From Bacteroidales bacterium (GTDB taxonomy: Bacteria > Bacteroidota > Bacteroidia > Bacteroidales > B18-G4), in the NCBI GenBank assembly GCA_030618905.1, contig JAUXCL010000004.1:1-33821 (forward strand): DNA of 33,821 nt, written 5' to 3'. The notes below the pieces were generated by a model. That model searched no databases and had not been told where the DNA came from. It saw nothing but the letters and a program-made list of their open reading frames with translations. Each line of letters opens with the position of its first letter. Positions within the stretch are counted from its first letter, which is position 1. Below are positions 10,837 through 20,429 of the stretch, one piece after another. A program made the position numbers and the translations under genes.

Positions 10837-11997
10837 TTAATAATGGCATTTCTGACAATCATTGCCTCCGATATCATCAACAGTAACTATCGTCTTTTTG
10901 CCACTCTTCAATTGTTCATGCAATTTCTCATAACTCCTGTAGAAATCATTATTGATGAACTGTACTTCAGTCCTCCGGTGACAATTCACGCACCAGCCCA
11001 TGCCAAGGTCGTTCACCTGCTGGATCCGGTCCATTTCCTTTACTTCTCCATGGCATTGAGCACAATCAATATTACCCACTGAAACATGCTGGGCATGATT
11101 GAAATATACATGGTCAGGTAAATTGTGGACTTTTACCCATTCGATGGGTTTATGGGTTTCAACAGCTGCATATATTTTGGCAATTTCTTCTTTTCCGGTT
11201 TGTGTTCCCTCTTTGACCACATTATGGCAATTCATACACACAGCAACACTGGGTATCCCGGCATGCATGCTTTCATCAACAGTACTGTGGCAATATTTAC
11301 AATCAGTCTGGTTATCACCCGCATGTATCCTATGCGAAAACTGAATGGGTTGATCGGGCTCATAATATTGCTGCCGGCCCAGGTTCTGAGCTTCCAGGAT
11401 GCTTACTTCCGTGACAACAGCAGCTGAGATGAGGATTATGATAATGTGGATTGCTTTTACCTTGACGATCCTGGTGATTAACAGGTCGAGCAGGGCGATC
11501 AGGATAATGATGACGGATATGAAAAATGAGACCTGCAGGTTAGAAAATGGATTCTCCGTATCTGCCATAAACACGTATTGATCTTCGGTAGCATGCTCAT
11601 CTGCTGCTGCTTCTGTCTTGACTGCCATGTCATAATTTTCTATGTAGGCGAGCACGGCATCTACCTGTCCGGTGGTGAAGTTATTAGGAGGCATCGGGAT
11701 CTTATTATTCTCCTCAAAGATCTTAACCGCATATTCATCTCCTGCCTGCACCAGTTCCTGGGAGTTGATGATGAACTTAACCAGCCATTCCTTTTCAAGG
11801 CGTTCGGTGACACCTTTAAGGTCCGGTCCGATCAGCTTTCCTTTCCCGATCGTATGGCACGCGGCACATACCTTGAATAATTGTTCACCTTCATCCTGGG
11901 CTTGTAATTCCCAGCCTGAAATCATGAATAATAATGCGATAATGGAAATAATTTTGAGGAAATATTTCGCAGGCTTACAGAAATGTAAATTGTGCAT
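10837..11997 (-). CDS. actA: Alternative complex III subunit ActA: N-terminal monoheme c domain, TM segment(s), then pentaheme domain
   Basis: 386 aa with six CxxCH motifs: CAACH (N-terminal), then CKYCH, CMNCH, CAQCH, CVNCH, CQKCH; signal peptide and internal hydrophobic helices. Confidence 0.93.
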   Translation of the reverse strand: MHNLHFCKPAKYFLKIISIIALLFMISGWELQAQDEGEQLFKVCAACHTIGKGKLIGPDLKGVTERLEKEWLVKFIINSQELVQAGDEYAVKIFEENNKIPMPPNNFTTGQVDAVLAYIENYDMAVKTEAAADEHATEDQYVFMADTENPFSNLQVSFFISVIIILIALLDLLITRIVKVKAIHIIIILISAAVVTEVSILEAQNLGRQQYYEPDQPIQFSHRIHAGDNQTDCKYCHSTVDESMHAGIPSVAVCMNCHNVVKEGTQTGKEEIAKIYAAVETHKPIEWVKVHNLPDHVYFNHAQHVSVGNIDCAQCHGEVKEMDRIQQVNDLGMGWCVNCHRRTEVQFINNDFYRSYEKLHEQLKSGKKTIVTVDDIGGNDCQKCHY

Positions 11998-12013
11998 ACC
12001 AAAAGTAATTTAA

Positions 12014-12361
12014 TTACAGAAGAAGAATTCTGAGGTTTTTGGTTCTTAGTATCTTACCCAATATCCCGGTCATAAAATACCAGAGACATACTGGAAGATA
12101 AAAATATAAATTAAATTGAATAGAATGAAAAAAAATTAAAGAAGGGTTCGATCCGGACTTTTTGGCATACTGATCTGAGGTATATTCTCCGGATGCCAGT
12201 GCCATCAACACCTTGGTGCCACTGAGGAGTCCGGAATAATAATCGTTTTGTTTGAAATGGGGGATCATTTCATAGTCGATGATGCGTGAAACGATAGCAT
12301 CCGGAGTGGCCCCTGGAATCAGTATCAGGGTAAGATATGAATATTAAAATAAGCTTTTCAT
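12014..12361 (-). pseudogene. Degenerate TPM-domain (YgcG-like) gene: 5' codons plus C-terminal remnant, TPM core missing
   Basis: ATG at 12359-12361 directly abuts the stop of the upstream TPM gene. The frame reads MKSLF*YSYLTLILIPGATPDAIVSRIIDYEMIPHFKQNDYYSGLLSGTKVLMALASGEYTSDQYAKKSGSNPS... with an in-frame TAA at 12344-12346. (I)PDAI..RII..E(M)IP.F...DYY.G...G...LMALA.GEYT is the C-terminal part of TPM proteins; most of the TPM domain is absent. Confidence 0.7.
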
Positions 12362-12808
12362 CTAATCTTTGCCAAAAGATATTTCATCGGGCAATTCATT
12401 GACATCATCTGTCTGGTATGGATAGTGTTTTTTAAGGTATCTCCCAATGTCCGTGATCCCTTCGATCAGGCCCTCAGTGAATTCTGCTTCCCTGAAATAG
12501 TTCAGCATCCTGGCTTTGATCTCTTCCCAAAAGTTTTCGGGAACTGCTTTATTAATTCCCTCATCTCCGATGATAGCGAATTTCCTGTTTTTAATGGCGA
12601 GGTAAAATAAAACACCATTTCTAAGCTCTGTTTTATTGATCTTGAGTGTTTTGAAGATATAAGCACCCCTGTTCATCACATCACCATCGCAAACATTTTC
12701 GATATGGACTCGGATCTCTCCCGAGGTATCCAGTTCGGCATTGAGAATGGCTTGTTTGATGTCCTCTTGCTGTTCTTTGCTAAAAAAACTACGCGCTGAT
12801 TTGCCCAT
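12362..12808 (-). CDS. TPM-domain protein (soluble, YgcG-like)
   Basis: 148 aa; FFSKEQQEDIKQAILNAELDTSGEIRVHIE...GVLFYLAIKNRKFAIIGDEGINKAVPENFWEEI is the TPM fold signature; adjacent to lemA. Confidence 0.88.
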   Translation of the reverse strand: MGKSARSFFSKEQQEDIKQAILNAELDTSGEIRVHIENVCDGDVMNRGAYIFKTLKINKTELRNGVLFYLAIKNRKFAIIGDEGINKAVPENFWEEIKARMLNYFREAEFTEGLIEGITDIGRYLKKHYPYQTDDVNELPDEISFGKD

Positions 12809-12839
12809 GCTTAAATGATATTATGTTTCGATAACAGAA

Positions 12840-13433
12840 TTAGAATTTCACTTCCGGTGCTTGCTCCATCCCTTGTACGCCTTCGAAATATGGCATCTTG
12901 CCAAATCCGAAAATGCCAGCAAGTAAGTTATTCGGGAATGTCCTGATGTAGCTGTTGTAATCAAAAGTCGATTCATTGAATTTCCTCCTGGCATTGGTGA
13001 TCCAGTTCTCCGTACCTTCCAGCTGCACCTGTAAATCCCTGAAATTCTGATTGGCTTTCAGATCAGGATAGCGTTCAACAACGACCAGCAATTTCGATAA
13101 TGCTGACGATAGTCCGTCCTGGGCCTGCTGAAACTGACGTATGGATTCCGTGTTCAAATCTTCAGGCTTTACGGTTACGGAGGTGGCCCTGGCCCTGGCT
13201 TCTACAACCTCAGTCAGGGTTTCCTGTTCATGGTCTGCGTAACCTTTTACAGTGTTGACTAGATTTGGGATCAGGTCAGCACGCCGTTGATAATTGTTTT
13301 CTACCTGCGACCATTTTTCACTGATCCCTTCTTCCAAAACGACCATATTGTTATATCTCCCTTTAAACAAGAAATAGGCTGCCACCAGGAGTACAACAAT
13401 GACAATGATAGTAATGATCCTGCTTTTATTCAT
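12840..13433 (-). CDS. lemA: LemA family protein
   Basis: 197 aa; N-terminal TM, YNNMVVLEEGISEKWSQVENNYQRRADLIPNLVNTVKGYADHE...YPDLKANQNFRDLQVQLEGTENWITNARRKFN. Confidence 0.95.
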   Translation of the reverse strand: MNKSRIITIIVIVVLLVAAYFLFKGRYNNMVVLEEGISEKWSQVENNYQRRADLIPNLVNTVKGYADHEQETLTEVVEARARATSVTVKPEDLNTESIRQFQQAQDGLSSALSKLLVVVERYPDLKANQNFRDLQVQLEGTENWITNARRKFNESTFDYNSYIRTFPNNLLAGIFGFGKMPYFEGVQGMEQAPEVKF

Positions 13434-13540
13434 TTGATGATATAATTTTGTTCACCGATAAAACGAAAATAGATAACTCTAAAGTACATAAACTCGATGA
13501 ATAAATTATCATGTGATTCGTTTTATTTTAAGCTATTGAA

Positions 13541-15445
13541 TTATTCAATAATCTTGATACTTCTGTTAATAAACTCCGACATGCTCTTTCCTTTAAGTAA
13601 GTTCTGTGACAGCAATGCCAGGTCATATAATTGCTTGACAAACTGGTCTTGCATATCTTCTTTTCCTTCATCCAGTATTTTGGTCATGACCGGATTGTTA
13701 ACGTTGACAACCAGGTTCATTTGGTCAGGCAAATCTCCAAAACCAAATCCGGATCCTCCAAGTGCTGACATGTCTTTCATACGGCGCATGTATTCTGGCC
13801 TTGTGATGATCACAGGCAGGTCTTCTTCACCCAGATTTTCCAAGACAACAGTGAACTTTTCCTTTTCAATATTTCTCTCCACTATACCTTTTAGCGTCTC
13901 TTTTTGCTTGTCGTCCAGTTTTGAGGGCAACTCGTCTTCCTTCATGATGAGCTTATCGATGGTGTCGGCATCTACCCTGGTAAAGACAGTATCCTGAAAT
14001 TTTTGTTCCAGTGTATTGATGAAATGATTGTCTAATACACCATCAAGTAAAAGCACATCATAGCCCCTGTCTTTTGCAGTTTCAATGAATGTGTGCTGAT
14101 CTTCAAGGGCATTTGAATACAGGTATACAAGTTTTTTATCCTTGTCAGTCTGATTGGTCTTGATATGCTTTTTGTACTCATTGAAAGTGAAGTATTTGCT
14201 TTCAGTATTCTTTAGTAAGGAAAACTTCTCGGCCCGCTCGTAAAATTTTTCCTCTGAGATCATACCATAGATGATAAAGACCTTAATGTCATCCCATTTT
14301 TCCTCAAAGCTTTTCCTGTCTTTTTTGAATAACTCTTCCAGTTTATCAGCTACTTTACGCATAATATAACCAGAGATCTTCTTGACACTGGCATCACTTT
14401 GTAAGAAAGATCGGCTTACATTTAAAGGGATATCCGGTGAGTCAATCACCCCATGAAGTATGGTCAGAAAGTCAGGCACTATACCTTCAACAGAATCGGT
14501 AACAAACACCTGGTTGCTGTAAAGCTGGATTTTATCGCGCTGGACTTCAACATTCTTTTTAACCTTTGGAAAATATAAGATCCCCGTCAGGTTAAATGGA
14601 TAATCCACATTAAGATGGATTTGGAACAGCGGCTCATCAAATGACATGGGATATAATTCCCTGTAGAAATTCTTATAATCTTCATCATTACAATCCGCAG
14701 GTTTTTTCTTCCACAATGGATCTGTATTGTTGATGATCCTGGGTTTTTCCACTTCTATGGTCTTGTCGTTACCATCTTTATCTTTCTTACCTTCCACCTT
14801 TTCAAAGGTCTTTTCCATACCAAACTGGATTGGTATGGGAAGGAATTTACAATACTTTTTCAGCAGCCCGAGGATCTTGTGGTCCTCAAGAAATTCTTTA
14901 GATTCTTTATCCATATGCACAATGATCTCAGTGCCCCTGTCAGCTTTTTCAATTTCCGTCATGGTATAATCAGGGCTACCGTCACATTCCCAATTGATGG
15001 CTTTTGTGCTACCTCCTTTTTTGTAAGTTTTGGTTTGGATTTCCACCTTATCGGCAACCATGAAAGATGAATAGAATCCCAGTCCGAAATGTCCAATAAT
15101 GGCATTTCTTTCCGCCTCGGTTTTAGTTTTGAACTTTTTCACGAATTCCTCTGCACTGGAGAATGCGATCTGGTTGATATATTTGTCAACTTCTTCCGCA
15201 TTCATACCGATTCCCCTGTCTTTTACCGATAGGGTCCCTGCCTTTTTGTCAACCACGACCTGTATGGTCAGGTCGCCCAGTTCTCCCTTGAATGCACCTA
15301 CTGACACCAATGTTTTTAGCTTTTGTGTGGCATCTATTGCATTTGAAATGAGCTCCCTGAGAAAGATCTCATGATCTGAGTAAAGGAACTTTTTAATGAT
15401 GGGGAAAATGTTTTCGGTCTGAACGTTGATTTTACCTTTCTGCAT
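13541..15445 (-). CDS. htpG: Molecular chaperone HtpG (Hsp90)
   Basis: 634 aa; QTENIFPIIKKFLYSDHEIFLRELISNAIDA, GLGFYSSFMVADKV and other Hsp90 motifs. Confidence 0.97.
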   Translation of the reverse strand: MQKGKINVQTENIFPIIKKFLYSDHEIFLRELISNAIDATQKLKTLVSVGAFKGELGDLTIQVVVDKKAGTLSVKDRGIGMNAEEVDKYINQIAFSSAEEFVKKFKTKTEAERNAIIGHFGLGFYSSFMVADKVEIQTKTYKKGGSTKAINWECDGSPDYTMTEIEKADRGTEIIVHMDKESKEFLEDHKILGLLKKYCKFLPIPIQFGMEKTFEKVEGKKDKDGNDKTIEVEKPRIINNTDPLWKKKPADCNDEDYKNFYRELYPMSFDEPLFQIHLNVDYPFNLTGILYFPKVKKNVEVQRDKIQLYSNQVFVTDSVEGIVPDFLTILHGVIDSPDIPLNVSRSFLQSDASVKKISGYIMRKVADKLEELFKKDRKSFEEKWDDIKVFIIYGMISEEKFYERAEKFSLLKNTESKYFTFNEYKKHIKTNQTDKDKKLVYLYSNALEDQHTFIETAKDRGYDVLLLDGVLDNHFINTLEQKFQDTVFTRVDADTIDKLIMKEDELPSKLDDKQKETLKGIVERNIEKEKFTVVLENLGEEDLPVIITRPEYMRRMKDMSALGGSGFGFGDLPDQMNLVVNVNNPVMTKILDEGKEDMQDQFVKQLYDLALLSQNLLKGKSMSEFINRSIKIIE

Positions 15446-15668
15446 ATCTATCTTATTTTTCTTATGTTATCTGTGTTGAATTTACTTGCTTTGGCTTATC
15501 ACAAACGCTGTGCCAATGGGTCAGGCCTGACATTTTGACGTTGTTTTAACTTACACCGACCTCTCTGATGCGGACGTAATTTAGACTGATTACATTTATA
15601 AATCATGAATATATTTTCTATTTTAGCAAGCATAATTATCGTAAAACTTACCTGTAACAGCATACATC

Positions 15669-16694
15669 ATGGATATTGATAAGATTAATTGGGGCGAGTT
15701 GCCATTTGCTTATTTTAAAACTGATTATAATGTGAGATGTTATTACCGCGACGGGCAATGGGGAGAAGTTGAGGTTTCTTCATCGGAATATGTACCCATC
15801 CATATCGCTGCCACCTGCTTGCACTATGGGCAGGAAGCTTTCGAAGGTATAAAGGCCTTCAGGGGTGTTGATGGTAAATTGCGTGTGTTCAGATGGGAAG
15901 AAAATGCCAAGAGGATGCGTGAATCTGCCAAGGGCATCATGATGGCAGAGGTCCCGGATGATGTTTATAAAGAGGCCATAATGAAAGTCATCAAGTTGAA
16001 CGAGAAGTATGTACCTCCTTATGGAACTGGTGCTGCGCTGTATATAAGGCCTTTGCTAATGGGTACAGGGCCACAGGTTGGTGTCAGGCCTGCCACTGAA
16101 TACATGTTCATGATCTTTGTTGGCCCGGTTGGTCCCTACTTCAAGGAAGGGTTCAGTCCAGTTAAGATCCAATTGGTCAGGGATTATGACAGGGCTGCTC
16201 CACAGGGTACCGGGCATATTAAAGTAGGTGGTAATTATGCCGCCAGTTTACGTCCGGCAGAGAGGGCAAAAAAGGAAGGATATTCATCCGTTTTATTCCT
16301 TGATTCTCATAAGCGCAAACATATTGACGAGGCCGGCCCTGCCAATTTTTTTGGCGTTAAAGGCAATACATATATCACACCTGATTCACATACGATCCTG
16401 CCTTCGATCACCAACATGAGTATTCGTACCCTTGCCAAAGACATGGGCATGAAGGTCGACATGCGAAACGTACTGGTGGAAGAACTGGATGAGTTTGATG
16501 AAGTAGGCGCTTGCGGAACAGCTGCGATCATCACGCCAATTTGTATGATCGATGACAGGGAAACCGGTAAACAATACAGATATTGTAAAGATGGAAAAAC
16601 CGGCCCGATTTCTACAAAGCTTTACAATAAGCTCAGGGCCATTCAGTTTGGTGAAGAACCGGATCCATACAACTGGAATACCATTATAGATTAA
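15669..16694 (+). CDS. ilvE: Branched-chain amino acid aminotransferase
   Basis: 341 aa class IV aminotransferase; LHYGQEAFEGIKAFRG, GTGHIKVGGNYAASL, EVGACGTAAIITPI. Confidence 0.95.
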   Translation: MDIDKINWGELPFAYFKTDYNVRCYYRDGQWGEVEVSSSEYVPIHIAATCLHYGQEAFEGIKAFRGVDGKLRVFRWEENAKRMRESAKGIMMAEVPDDVYKEAIMKVIKLNEKYVPPYGTGAALYIRPLLMGTGPQVGVRPATEYMFMIFVGPVGPYFKEGFSPVKIQLVRDYDRAAPQGTGHIKVGGNYAASLRPAERAKKEGYSSVLFLDSHKRKHIDEAGPANFFGVKGNTYITPDSHTILPSITNMSIRTLAKDMGMKVDMRNVLVEELDEFDEVGACGTAAIITPICMIDDRETGKQYRYCKDGKTGPISTKLYNKLRAIQFGEEPDPYNWNTIID

Positions 16695-17520
16695 TAAGCT
16701 CAGAATTTTCCAGGAAATACTTCATTTGTCGCTGGAGCTTCAAGGCTTCCTCCCTTGCTTTTTCAGCAAAGTCTTCATCCTGTGAGGCATAGATAATGCT
16801 TCTGGATGCATTTACCAGGATGCCACAATCCTTGTTCAAACCGTATCTGGCTACATCTTCAAGGCTGCCGCCCTGGGCGCCCACACCAGGCACCAGCAAG
16901 AAATGTTCAGGGATAATTTTTCTGATCTCTCCAATCATCTCTGCCTTTGTGGCTCCAACCACAAACATGGTATTTCCTTGATTGCCCCACTGACTGGTGG
17001 TTTTGAATACCCGCTCATACAGCTTGTCGCCTCCCGGAACCTCGAGCATTTGAAAGTCATCTGATCCCTTGTTAGAGGTCAATGCAAGGAGGATAACCCA
17101 TTTATCCGGGATGGAAAGAAAAGGTGAGATGGAATCTTCTCCCATGTAAGGGGCCACTGTAATGGCGTCGAAATTCAGATTGGATAAGAAAGCCCTGGCA
17201 TATTGAAGTGATGTATTCCCGATGTCACCACGTTTGGCATCGGCAATTGTGAATACTTCGGGGTAATTGGTATTCAGGTAATTGATCGTTTTTTCGAGGC
17301 TCATCCAACCTTTGGCCCCCAGGCCTTCATAAAAAGCAATATTTGGCTTGAAGGCAACGCTCATTTCATGCGTGGCATCAATGATCTGCCTGTTGAACTC
17401 ATAAATGGGATCTTCTGTATCCAGCAGATGTTTTGGGATCTTTTCCAAGGCTGTATCCAGTCCTACACATAAAAAAGATCTTTTGCTTTTTATCTGTGTA
17501 ACGAGTTCATTCCTGTTCAT
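16684..17520 (-). CDS. pyrF: Orotidine 5'-phosphate decarboxylase (type 2)
   Basis: 278 aa; FLCVGLDTALEKIPKHL, TIADAKRGDIGNTS, LLVPGVGAQGG. Confidence 0.95.
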   Translation of the reverse strand: MNRNELVTQIKSKRSFLCVGLDTALEKIPKHLLDTEDPIYEFNRQIIDATHEMSVAFKPNIAFYEGLGAKGWMSLEKTINYLNTNYPEVFTIADAKRGDIGNTSLQYARAFLSNLNFDAITVAPYMGEDSISPFLSIPDKWVILLALTSNKGSDDFQMLEVPGGDKLYERVFKTTSQWGNQGNTMFVVGATKAEMIGEIRKIIPEHFLLVPGVGAQGGSLEDVARYGLNKDCGILVNASRSIIYASQDEDFAEKAREEALKLQRQMKYFLENSELINL

Positions 17521-17553
17521 AATTATACTGTCATCAAGTAAGGATTTCCTGTA

Positions 17554-18624
17554 TTATGAAAGCTCTTCCTTAAGCCTTTCTGCATTTTCAGCGATTTGCA
17601 ACTTGTCGATCACCTCGTCAATATCACCGTTGATGATATTTTGTAAATTATACATGGTGAGGTTGATGCGATGGTCGGTCACCCTGCCCTGAGGCCAGTT
17701 ATAGGTCCTGATCTTGGCCGACCTGTCGCCGGTAGAGACCATGGTCTTACGCTTGGAGGAGATATCATCGAGGTACTTCTTGTATTCCATCTCGTAGATC
17801 CTGGTACGAAGCACGGTCAATGCCTTCTCATAATTCTTGATTTGTGATTTCTGGTCCTGGCAGGTTACCACAATGCCTGTTGGAACATGCGTTAACCTGA
17901 CAGCGGAATAGGTAGTATTTACTGATTGCCCTCCCGGACCTGAAGAACAATATGTATCTCTCCTGATGTCCTCTTGTTTTACTTCCACATCAAATTCATC
18001 TGCTTCGGGTAGTACCACGACTGATGCCGCTGATGTATGCACCCTGCCCTGGGTTTCTGTCTTTGGTACACGCTGGACCCTGTGCACACCTGACTCGTAT
18101 TTCAGGCGGCCATAAACGTCATTTCCGATGACATTGAAAATCACCTCTTTAAACCCACCTGCCGTGCCTTCAGTCTCGCTGACAGGCTCCACTTTCCATT
18201 TTTTGTTTTCGCAATACTTCAAATACATCCTGTAAAGGTCGCCAGCGAAGATGCTGGCTTCATCACCTCCTGCACCAGCCCTTATCTCAACGATAGAGTT
18301 TTTACCATCCTGCGGATCAGCGGGAATAAGCATAATCCTGATCTTCTCTTCCATAGCGCCCCTGTCACGTGTAAGATCAATTAATTCCTCCTTGGCAAGA
18401 TCACGGAATTCATCGTCCTTCTCGTTTTTAAGGATATCCCTGGCAGAGTCGATATTGTCCAGAATGTTCTTGTATTTATGATAAGCATTGATCATAGGCT
18501 GGAGATCTTTGTAGTCTTTGTTCAGCTTGATGTAGCGTTTCATATCCGACATCACTTCAGGCTGGTTCATTTCATCCTCGATAGCTTTCCAGCGCTTATA
18601 TATATCCTCTAATTTCTCCAGCAT
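17554..18624 (-). CDS. prfA: Peptide chain release factor 1
   Basis: GGQ motif ([27 protein letters not shown]). Start reassigned from 18648 to ATG 18622-18624 ([12 protein letters not shown]) because a Shine-Dalgarno AAAGGAG (18630-18636) lies 5 nt upstream and a TAnnTTTG box lies at 18646-18653. Confidence 0.96.
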   Translation of the reverse strand: MLEKLEDIYKRWKAIEDEMNQPEVMSDMKRYIKLNKDYKDLQPMINAYHKYKNILDNIDSARDILKNEKDDEFRDLAKEELIDLTRDRGAMEEKIRIMLIPADPQDGKNSIVEIRAGAGGDEASIFAGDLYRMYLKYCENKKWKVEPVSETEGTAGGFKEVIFNVIGNDVYGRLKYESGVHRVQRVPKTETQGRVHTSAASVVVLPEADEFDVEVKQEDIRRDTYCSSGPGGQSVNTTYSAVRLTHVPTGIVVTCQDQKSQIKNYEKALTVLRTRIYEMEYKKYLDDISSKRKTMVSTGDRSAKIRTYNWPQGRVTDHRINLTMYNLQNIINGDIDEVIDKLQIAENAERLKEELS

Positions 18625-18733
18625 ATCTGCTCCTTTAATGGCATGCAAATGTACAATTAATTACAATAAACGATTTACCATCCAATGACCAACATAATAT
18701 TCAAATTCATGATATGTAATCAGGATATAGAAT

Positions 18734-19204
18734 TTACCAGTTTTTAAATGGGTTCTTCATTAACATTGAGTTGAAATAGCGAACATCGCCGGTTACTTCC
18801 TCCCCTAACCAATCCGGTCGGTCAAAATGATGATCTTCGGATGGCAGTTCAATTTCTGCAACAGTTAAACCTTGGTTGTCACCGTAAAATTCATCTACTT
18901 CAAATTTTAAACCACTTTGTTCGGGGACAATGAAACGTGTTTTATCAATCACACCCGCTTCGCAAATCTTAAGCAATTCGTCAGCTTCTGAGATTGGAAT
19001 TTCTGTTTCCCATTCAAAACGGCTGGCCCCGCTTTGGTTGCCAATCCCTTTTATGGTTAAATATCCTTTATCCCCTTTAATCCGCACCCTTACCGTTCTT
19101 TCAGGAACAGATGATAGATATCCCTGTGTTATTCTTGTTTCTTTAATGACAAGTGGTTTATAATCCCCCTTCACTAAAAATTTTCTTTCTATTTCTTTTG
19201 CCAT
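18734..19204 (-). CDS. CYTH-domain protein (triphosphate tunnel metalloenzyme-like)
   Basis: 156 aa; MAKEIERKFLV (ExExK), TVRVRIKGDKGYLTIKG, FEVDEFYGDNQGLTVAEIEL. Confidence 0.93.
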   Translation of the reverse strand: MAKEIERKFLVKGDYKPLVIKETRITQGYLSSVPERTVRVRIKGDKGYLTIKGIGNQSGASRFEWETEIPISEADELLKICEAGVIDKTRFIVPEQSGLKFEVDEFYGDNQGLTVAEIELPSEDHHFDRPDWLGEEVTGDVRYFNSMLMKNPFKNW

Positions 19205-19234
19205 GATTATTTACAATTTCAAGGAATTCATGCT

Positions 19235-20404
19235 TTAATATTCAAACTCCCCAAATGCTGATCTGATCGTAAGCTTCTTCTTCCCGGATGGCTCCACATG
19301 CCCGATGATCCGGGCATCGATATGGAAAGTTTTTGAAATGCTGATGAGGTCTGCTGCAATGGCTTCAGGTACATACAGCTCCATGCGATGGCCCATGTTG
19401 AAGACTTTATACATCTCCTGCCATGGAGTATGGGACTGCTCTTGTATGAGTTTGAAGAGAGGGGGTGGAGAGAAGAGATTATCTTTAATAACATGCAGGG
19501 TATCCACAAAATGTAAGATCTTGGTCTGCCCACCGCCACTGCAATGGACCATGCCGTGAATCTGTCCACGGTAAGCATCCAGTATTTGCCTGATGACCGG
19601 GGCATAGGTACGGGTAGGGGACAGGATCAATTTGCCGACATCCACAGCATCCACCTCAGTAGAGTCTGTTAGTTTTTTCTTTCCACTATATACCAGGTTC
19701 TCCGGAATACTTTGATCAAAACTCTCAGGATACCGGATAGCATATGAATGGTCCAAAACATCATGCCTGGCTGAAGTAAGCCCATTGCTTCCCATGCCTC
19801 CATTATAAGCATGCTCATAAGTAGCCTGTCCGAAGGAAGCCAGCCCGACGATGACATCCCCGGCACGGATCTGATCGTTGCTGATAATCTCCGAACGCTT
19901 CACTCTTGAAATCACTGTAGAGTCAACAATGACCGTTTTAACCAGGTCGCCAACATCAGCCGTTTCACCTCCTGTAGAGTAAATCCCGATACCCATCCCC
20001 CTTAAATCCTCCAGGAATTCTTCTGTGCCGTTGATGATTGCAGCAATCACTTCCCCGGGAATGTTTTGTTTGTTCCTGCCTATGGTGGATGAAAGCAATA
20101 TATTATCTGTAACTCCAGCACATAATAAATCATCCAGGTTCATGACGACAGCATCCTGAGCGATTCCCTTCCATACGGAAAGTTCGCCGGTCTCTTTCCA
20201 GTACAAGTAAGCAAGAGAGGATTTCGTTCCGGCACCATCCGCATGCATGATATTGCAATAAGCCTTATCATCGCCGAGGATGTCCGGGATGATCTTGCAG
20301 AAAGCATTGGGGTAAAGGCCTTTGTCAATATTCTTTATGGCATTGTGGACATCGCTCTTACTGGCTGATACACCTCTGCGTGAATACCTCGATTCGGAAG
20401 ACAT
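19235..20404 (-). CDS. purM: Phosphoribosylformylglycinamidine cyclo-ligase-like protein (PurM/AIR synthase)
   Basis: AIR synthase motifs (DGAGTKSSLAYLY, DLLCAGVTDNILLSSTIGRNK, GIYSTGGETADVGD, GQIHGMVHCSGGGQTK). Start trimmed to ATG 20402-20404 (MSSESRYSRRGVSASK); the ORF-track extension to 20521 overlaps the upstream gene. Confidence 0.88.
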   Translation of the reverse strand: MSSESRYSRRGVSASKSDVHNAIKNIDKGLYPNAFCKIIPDILGDDKAYCNIMHADGAGTKSSLAYLYWKETGELSVWKGIAQDAVVMNLDDLLCAGVTDNILLSSTIGRNKQNIPGEVIAAIINGTEEFLEDLRGMGIGIYSTGGETADVGDLVKTVIVDSTVISRVKRSEIISNDQIRAGDVIVGLASFGQATYEHAYNGGMGSNGLTSARHDVLDHSYAIRYPESFDQSIPENLVYSGKKKLTDSTEVDAVDVGKLILSPTRTYAPVIRQILDAYRGQIHGMVHCSGGGQTKILHFVDTLHVIKDNLFSPPPLFKLIQEQSHTPWQEMYKVFNMGHRMELYVPEAIAADLISISKTFHIDARIIGHVEPSGKKKLTIRSAFGEFEY

Positions 20405-20429
20405 GATCTGATATCGGAATATGATGTTA

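Noticed and set aside
12000-12007. TACTTTTG (TAnnTTTG) as the actA promoter -7 box
   Set aside because: It ends 2 nt before the actA ATG, which would put the TSS inside the signal peptide codons; probably coincidental in AT-rich sequence.
12014-12268. 84-aa ORF as an independent small membrane protein
   Set aside because: The homologous frame continues upstream without a start to the stop at 12344-12346 and matches only the TPM C-terminal tail, so a gene relic is a better explanation.
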